From contig JAEOSV010000128.1 of the NCBI GenBank assembly GCA_016840185.1, positions 1 to 9,668 of the forward strand: DNA of 9,668 nucleotides. The letters run 5' to 3'. The DNA is from Candidatus Hermodarchaeota archaeon. GTDB taxonomy: Archaea > Asgardarchaeota > Hermodarchaeia > Hermodarchaeales > Hermodarchaeaceae. This document shows, one piece after another, positions 6,577 to 9,668 of this stretch. Every line of letters begins with the position of its first letter. Position 1 is the stretch's first letter. The notes beneath the pieces were generated by a model that saw nothing but the letters and a program-made list of their open reading frames with translations, ran no database searches and was not told the origin of the DNA. Position numbers and translations under genes: made by a program.

Positions 6577-6582
6577 AGGTGG
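6577..6582 (+). promoter_or_regulatory. Shine-Dalgarno AGGTGG deciding a GTG start
   Basis: AGGTGG sits 7 bases upstream of GTG 6590. The frame is open back to a stop at 6494 but contains no ATG, GTG or TTG upstream of 6590, so GTG 6590 is the first usable start. Confidence 0.6.
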
Positions 6583-6589
6583 CGTCTTC

Positions 6590-7276
6590 GTGGTCAGTAT
6601 CCCGGTGTTAATTTCCAGCCCTCAGGGAGAGAAGAGTGAAACCTATGAACTTACCTCTGAGATGTTAGAAGAACTAACACGCGTCGGTTTTCGTACGAAA
6701 GTAGTGTTAACCCCCTCGATGAGTTTTGCTGCGTGTGGGGGTTGCCTTGCCTGTGAAAAGAACGATGACTGTATCGTCAAAGACGACGTTCAAACATTCC
6801 AAGAATCACTCCTGATCTCACCAGGTATTGTACTAGCAACTCCAGTATATTTGATGGGACCACCGGGACGCCTGAAGTGTTTACTGGATCGATTCTGGCC
6901 TTGGAGTCTTCGTCCTCGACTTTTCGGGAAATACGCAGCGCTGTTGGTGACGGCTGGAAGTTTTGGAGCCCTCAAAGTTTCGGAGTATTTAACTGCAATT
7001 CTCGAATCGTGGGGATACCGCGTTGTAAGCTCCGTTACTTCGCTAGTCAAAACTCGGGACGCAGCGGCAAAGCGGAAGAAAACATTGGTTGACAGTCGAT
7101 TACTTGGTCGCCGGTTAATTGGAGCTATTGAGAAGAAAAAACGGATCGGATTGTCGTCCCAAGGAAAACGGCTCGTATCGAATATTTGGGGAATGATTCA
7201 GGATAATAAAGATGAGTTTGCATTATCCTATACTTATTGGCAAGAAAATGATATAGCCAATAAATTCGGTTTATAA
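6590..7276 (+). CDS. Iron-sulfur flavoprotein / NADPH-dependent FMN reductase-like protein
   Basis: A 228-residue flavodoxin-fold redox protein. The N-terminal strand and loop (IPVLISSPQGEKSETYEL) take the place of the usual SPRxxGNT FMN-phosphate loop. Residues 49-61 (CGGCLACEKNDDC) form the compact Cx2Cx2Cx5C motif known to hold a [4Fe-4S] cluster in archaeal iron-sulfur flavoproteins, followed by the typical IVKDDV. Residues around 84-105 (ATPVYLMGPPGRLKCLLDRF) are the second FMN-contact region of the family. TAGSFGALKVSEYL then corresponds to the flavin-contacting loop and helix of the C-terminal half. The tail beyond about residue 150 is Lys/Arg-rich and less conserved. Such proteins shuttle electrons or reduce small oxidants; the partner here is unknown. 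It starts at GTG and has its own promoter region opposite the TPR gene. Fold and cluster are well supported; the substrate is not. Confidence 0.85.
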   Translation: MVSIPVLISSPQGEKSETYELTSEMLEELTRVGFRTKVVLTPSMSFAACGGCLACEKNDDCIVKDDVQTFQESLLISPGIVLATPVYLMGPPGRLKCLLDRFWPWSLRPRLFGKYAALLVTAGSFGALKVSEYLTAILESWGYRVVSSVTSLVKTRDAAAKRKKTLVDSRLLGRRLIGAIEKKKRIGLSSQGKRLVSNIWGMIQDNKDEFALSYTYWQENDIANKFGL

Positions 7277-7282
7277 TTGTAT

Positions 7283-7300
7283 AATTTTATTTCTTGTCTT
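7283..7300 (+). terminator. T-rich tract after the FMN reductase-like gene
   Basis: A pyrimidine-rich run with T4 and T3 blocks starts 7 bases after the stop codon at 7276. Archaeal transcription often ends at such U-rich tracts without a hairpin. It overlaps the 3' end of the convergent gene, so the signal is only suggestive. Confidence 0.3.
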
Positions 7301-7670
7301 CGTCGTCGGAGCTATCCAAACCCCTCATTTGCCGATATTTTGCATGACGTTCTTTATCCATCCGATCGAACCGTTTCTTAAATTCACGTTTCAAAAAAGA
7401 TCGCATCACATAGTAGGTAATGCCAACGGCAAATCCGACACCAATACCAACCCAAATGAGAATCACAGCGAACATGAAGATGCCCAGTGCCATTGTGTGG
7501 AGACCCTGAAGTCGCAGAAGATGACTCACACCAAAGAGGGCAAGGCTAAGGATGATGATTCCGCCAAATAAGAAGATGATATCTCGGGTGCGGGATCGTT
7601 GGGGAGTTCCATCACTATCGTCACGTGGAACACGTCGGGGCGGTCGATAGTATTGAGCACTGGATATCAC
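7287..7670 (-). CDS. Small two-span membrane protein with charged tails
   Basis: A 127-residue protein of no family I recognise. The N-terminus (1-30) is rich in Arg, Pro and Asp (YYRPPRRVPRDDSDGTPQRS). Two hydrophobic spans follow at about 31-49 and 57-86, joined by a short HLLRLQGLH loop. The C-terminus (90-127) is very charged, with a basic helix (KREFKKRFDRMDKERHAKYR) and an acidic end (SSDDEDKK). The topology is most likely both tails in the cytoplasm. The start is GTG 7668-7670 with GGTGAG 4 bases upstream, and a TATA-like AAATAAATTTAAC lies about 45-55 bases upstream. It converges on the FMN reductase-like gene with 10 bases between stops and diverges from a four-span membrane gene. 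The charged tail could be a protein or nucleic-acid contact site, but no function can be stated. Confidence 0.75.
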   Translation of the reverse strand: MISSAQYYRPPRRVPRDDSDGTPQRSRTRDIIFLFGGIIILSLALFGVSHLLRLQGLHTMALGIFMFAVILIWVGIGVGFAVGITYYVMRSFLKREFKKRFDRMDKERHAKYRQMRGLDSSDDEDKK

Positions 7671-7753
7671 TTATCTCACCAGGGATATATCTTCCAACCC
7701 CCTCATGAGTTGTTAAATTTATTTGGGTAGCGGATTTGTTAGCTCAAAACTAC

Positions 7754-7779
7754 AAAAAACATGAGAATTCTTGTTTTTT
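7754..7779. repeat. AT-rich dyad AAAAAACA-N10-TGTTTTTT in divergent spacer
   Basis: Perfect 8-bp arms at 7754-7761 and 7772-7779 flank a 10-base centre that holds most of the palindrome AGAATTCT (7764-7771). A wider pair, ATGAG (7761-7765) and CTCAT (7781-7785), overlaps them. It sits in the 182-base spacer between two divergent membrane-protein genes and may be an operator. It resembles a bidirectional hairpin terminator, but no known transcript needs to end here. Confidence 0.4.
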
Positions 7780-7837
7780 TCTCATACGCGAAAGCCTTTT
7801 CTGGGGTATGACTACATGAAATGCTAACCTCGTTCCT

Positions 7838-7842
7838 GGAGG
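7838..7842 (+). promoter_or_regulatory. Strong Shine-Dalgarno GGAGG before a TTG start
   Basis: GGAGG lies 10 bases upstream of TTG 7853. It settles the use of TTG as the initiator, since the next in-frame ATG falls about 70 codons into the gene. Confidence 0.7.
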
Positions 7843-7852
7843 ACGACAAACT

Positions 7853-8200
7853 TTGGCTTACGAAAACTATGCTAAACTATTATCCTTTTGGGGTGCAATC
7901 ATCGCCATAATTCTTGCCTTTATTTCCATCGCATTTTATGGGGTATCAATTGCACTTGCTGGAATCTGGGCTCCCTTTGTTCTTCCAAGCTACTTGATTA
8001 ACATTGCCTTAGATGTTGTTGCACTAATTGCAGCGTTCTTAGTGTGGCGAAAGTATGTACCCATGCTAGAAACTAATTACCATGCAACTTGGATTCCCTT
8101 GGTTATCTTGGGTATCCTTTCTTGGGTGGCTTTTGGTGGTCTTCTCATTTTCATTGCTGGAATCTTAGTGGTTCTGGACAAAGAGAATGTGAAAGCGTAG
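7853..8200 (+). CDS. Four-span small membrane protein, first of a tandem pair
   Basis: A 115-residue, almost wholly hydrophobic protein. Predicted spans lie at about 11-34, 42-65, 80-94 and 95-108. The only clear polar segments are the N-terminus (MAYENYAKLLS), a loop WRKYVPMLETNYHATW and the tail DKENVKA. The reading frame begins with TTG, supported by a strong GGAGG 10 bases upstream. It resembles the next gene: the N-termini align without gaps (SFWGAIIAIILAFIS against VKFGAILGIVLGLIS), both have Trp at residue 80, and both end in a GLLI..GILVVLD/GAILILID pattern. That points to an old tandem duplication. The family is unknown to me; such proteins are often annotated as hypothetical membrane proteins. 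The last base of its stop codon begins the repeated hairpin arm between the two genes. Confidence 0.8.
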   Translation: MAYENYAKLLSFWGAIIAIILAFISIAFYGVSIALAGIWAPFVLPSYLINIALDVVALIAAFLVWRKYVPMLETNYHATWIPLVILGILSWVAFGGLLIFIAGILVVLDKENVKA

Positions 8201-8252
8201 AATCTAGCGGACACGAAGCTATCGAGAATCTAGCGAACAACCCGCTAGATTC
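8200..8252 (+). other. Duplicated hairpin arm allowing alternative RNA folds
   Basis: GAATCTAGCGG at 8200-8210 and GAATCTAGCG at 8226-8235 can each pair with the single complementary stretch CCGCTAGATTC at 8242-8252. The first gives an 11-bp stem with a long loop, the second a 10-bp stem with a 7-base loop. The folds exclude each other, as in an attenuator. The regulatory meaning is inferred. Confidence 0.45.
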
Positions 8253-8266
8253 CTCATCCTTTTTTT
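8226..8266 (+). terminator. Hairpin plus T7 tract between tandem membrane genes
   Basis: A perfect 10-bp stem, GAATCTAGCG (8226-8235) with CGCTAGATTC (8243-8252), closes a 7-base loop. Seven T residues follow at 8260-8266. This is the form of an intrinsic terminator, although the T tract starts 7 bases after the stem. It would end the first membrane gene's transcript or attenuate reading into the second. Confidence 0.6.
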
Positions 8267-8323
8267 CTCCCAACCAGCTTGTTAATGAATAACCATGCTA
8301 ATACAGAGTGTGTGGGTTGCTCT

Positions 8324-8674
8324 ATGGAATTATTAGAGGTTGCTGACCATCTTGTGAAATTTGGTGCAATCCTTGGGATTGTGTTGGGACTGATCTCAAC
8401 CTTCTTTTGGGCTTACGTCATACTACTTGGATTGGGGCTTCCAGTATTTGCTGTGAATTTCTATGAGTTGTTCATGCTGGTTGTTAGTTTGAGTGCCCTT
8501 CTTCTTTCCTATTTTGTGATGAGTCGTTTTTCGCAGCAAATTGACGCTGATCCTTCGCGATGGGCACTTTACCTTGTGGGTTTGGGTATTATCATTGCCA
8601 TTGGTTCTTGGGGTGTAGCAGGATTGCTTATCGTCGTTGGTGCTATTCTGATTCTCATTGACGAAACAAGCTAG
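8324..8674 (+). CDS. Four-span small membrane protein, second of a tandem pair
   Basis: A 116-residue hydrophobic protein paralogous to the gene upstream, with spans at about 11-35, 41-65, 80-96 and 97-112, a polar loop (SRFSQQIDADPSRW) and a short acidic tail (DETS). I chose ATG 8324 because it makes the N-terminus exactly as long as in the paralogue (16 residues to the shared GAI) and the whole protein nearly equal in length. The frame is open further upstream through ATG 8285 and TTG 8279, which would add a stretch containing CVGC, but neither has a Shine-Dalgarno sequence. ATG 8324 itself has only a weak GTGGG upstream. A hairpin and T7 tract separate it from the first paralogue, so the two may not be made in equal amounts. 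Function unknown. Confidence 0.75.
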   Translation: MELLEVADHLVKFGAILGIVLGLISTFFWAYVILLGLGLPVFAVNFYELFMLVVSLSALLLSYFVMSRFSQQIDADPSRWALYLVGLGIIIAIGSWGVAGLLIVVGAILILIDETS

Positions 8675-8689
8675 GATATGATGAATCAT

Positions 8690-9667
8690 TCACAGCGTGA
8701 GTTTTTCATCCATAATAACTGCCGTAGGTCCAATACTGACTATCGCATCGTTTAGACTATGGGTGTAGCTCAGATTACTTCGATTGCGACCACCGATAAC
8801 GCTACTGTCTCCTAAACCTAGGCTAATTGCCCCAGGAATAAGTTCGTCGAGGGATTGACCTAGGGGTGTGGAGGCATTGGGGTTGATTCCGAAAACAAAG
8901 CGTGTTAGCTGGTCTTTTGTGCCAGTTCCGGAACGAATTGCACGCTCAAAGGTCTTGTCTCCTTTCAATGCCCGAGTACCCGTGATTTGGCCTTTCTTGA
9001 AATCTAATCGTAGATTTTGAATTGTATCGCCAAGGTATGCTCGGGGCCAGTTGAACACAATGGTTCCTTCAGCGCTAGTGGCATCGATTGGAATTGAGAT
9101 GGATCCTGCAGGAAGGTGAGCGATGACATTTTTCGATTTCAAGTCCGCTTGATCAATGATACCGTCGTCGATTCGAGGTGTACCTTGAGTCCGGAATCGG
9201 AGATCAGTCCCTTCACTCGAGCTTAGATGGATTTCGCGATGTTTCTGTAAAAGGGTTTGAATCCGTTGACCTAAATCTATCATAGCGGATTGGTTTGCGG
9301 TCATACACCGGTTATTTTCATTCATGATTTTCGAGTGTGAGATCCCATAGGTTTTTGCGGCTTGCTCTGTAAAGCCCGTGGTCCGGACAAAGAGTGTGCG
9401 GACACGATTCGAAAAAGCGGCTTCTAGCAATTGAGTGATTTGTCCAGTAACATGAAGCACTTTTCCTTTGTCAGCGGATTTAAAGATTCCTGGGTCGTTT
9501 GGTCCATCTAACACCACAAGGGCATTGGATTTCGACACTCCCGCAAGTAAATGCGTTGGTAATGTGGTCACCGCTTCTTGTGGGGCTTTTTTCAAGATAT
9601 GGGTAAGCATCGTTTCGGTCATCACACTCAAAGTCGCTGAAGCGCCATGGAGTTGTGCCTGTTGAGC
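8690..9667 (-). CDS. M29 aminopeptidase-like protein, 5'-truncated, probably lacking metal site
   Basis: The frame is open to the right edge. Sequence before the TTG at 9631 (AQQAQLHGASATLSVM) looks coding, so the true start lies outside; about 325 codons are visible. Counting from TTG 9631, family landmarks of M29 (thermophilic aminopeptidase T, COG2309-like) are present: SSSEGTDLRF (137-146), HLPAGSISIP followed by EGTIVFN (172-194), FGINPN (247-252), LGLGDS (271-276), GGRNRSN (280-286) and PTAVIMDEK near the end. The usual metal ligands appear replaced: PAGE is PAGS (Ser177), the Glu before GxNP seems to be Arg244, the His of TAHIALG is Ser270, and the His of HxD is Leu293; only Asp295 remains. 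It may be a non-peptidase member with a binding role. Family call firm; loss of activity inferred from remembered family patterns. Confidence 0.75.
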   Translation of the reverse strand, partial: AQQAQLHGASATLSVMTETMLTHILKKAPQEAVTTLPTHLLAGVSKSNALVVLDGPNDPGIFKSADKGKVLHVTGQITQLLEAAFSNRVRTLFVRTTGFTEQAAKTYGISHSKIMNENNRCMTANQSAMIDLGQRIQTLLQKHREIHLSSSEGTDLRFRTQGTPRIDDGIIDQADLKSKNVIAHLPAGSISIPIDATSAEGTIVFNWPRAYLGDTIQNLRLDFKKGQITGTRALKGDKTFERAIRSGTGTKDQLTRFVFGINPNASTPLGQSLDELIPGAISLGLGDSSVIGGRNRSNLSYTHSLNDAIVSIGPTAVIMDEKLTL

Positions 9668-9668
9668 A

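Noticed and set aside
8200..8235. Direct repeat GAATCTAGCG considered as an attachment or target-site duplication
   Set aside because: Only about 15 bases separate the copies, no mobile gene is present, and both copies are explained better as alternative arms of the hairpin beside the T tract.
1..9668. tRNA, rRNA, CRISPR or insertion sequence
   Set aside because: I found no tRNA T-loop with matching acceptor stem, no regularly spaced repeats and no transposase or integrase motifs; a covariance-model scan was not possible here.

Overview
The window looks like a piece of an archaeal chromosome, roughly 45% GC by eye. The strongest evidence is an archaeal-type asparagine synthetase related to AsnRS. 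Supporting it are a NikR regulator, a short Lrp/AsnC regulator, ThyX in place of ThyA, short or absent leaders, AT-rich TATA-like boxes, and GTG or TTG starts backed by Shine-Dalgarno matches. A membrane-anchored RING-like zinc protein would suit an Asgard-type archaeon, but that placement is only a guess. I see no tRNA, rRNA, insertion sequence, CRISPR array or phage gene, and no gene-free stretch longer than about 180 bases.

Layout from left to right: (1) the 3' part of an unrecognised helical protein (+), whose stop overlaps the stop of nikR; (2) a nickel-type NikR regulator (-) divergent from a P1B heavy-metal ATPase (+), sharing an AT-rich spacer with a 10-bp perfect inverted repeat; (3) ThyX (-); (4) a single-span membrane protein with zinc-ribbon and RING-like cysteine clusters (+); (5) archaeal asparagine synthetase (-) divergent from an Lrp/AsnC regulator (+), with small dyads between them; (6) a four-repeat TPR protein (-) divergent from an iron-sulfur flavoprotein-like FMN reductase (+); (7) a two-span membrane protein (-) divergent from two tandem paralogous small membrane proteins (+, +), separated by a hairpin plus T-tract with a duplicated 5' arm; (8) an M29 aminopeptidase-like protein (-) that runs off the right edge and appears to have lost most of its metal ligands.

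The genes alternate strand almost perfectly. Convergent stops lie 10-41 bp apart or overlap, and divergent starts share spacers of about 70-180 bp, so nearly every gene needs its own promoter. Two divergent pairs look like regulator-target modules. NikR with the P1B ATPase suggests metal-dependent control of a transporter. The Lrp/AsnC regulator with asparagine synthetase repeats the arrangement of asnC/asnA in Escherichia coli, but with an archaeal enzyme. The points most worth a second look are these two modules with their dyads, the RING-like protein with one ligand position changed to Glu, the competing hairpins between the tandem membrane genes, and the apparently ligand-less M29 homologue.
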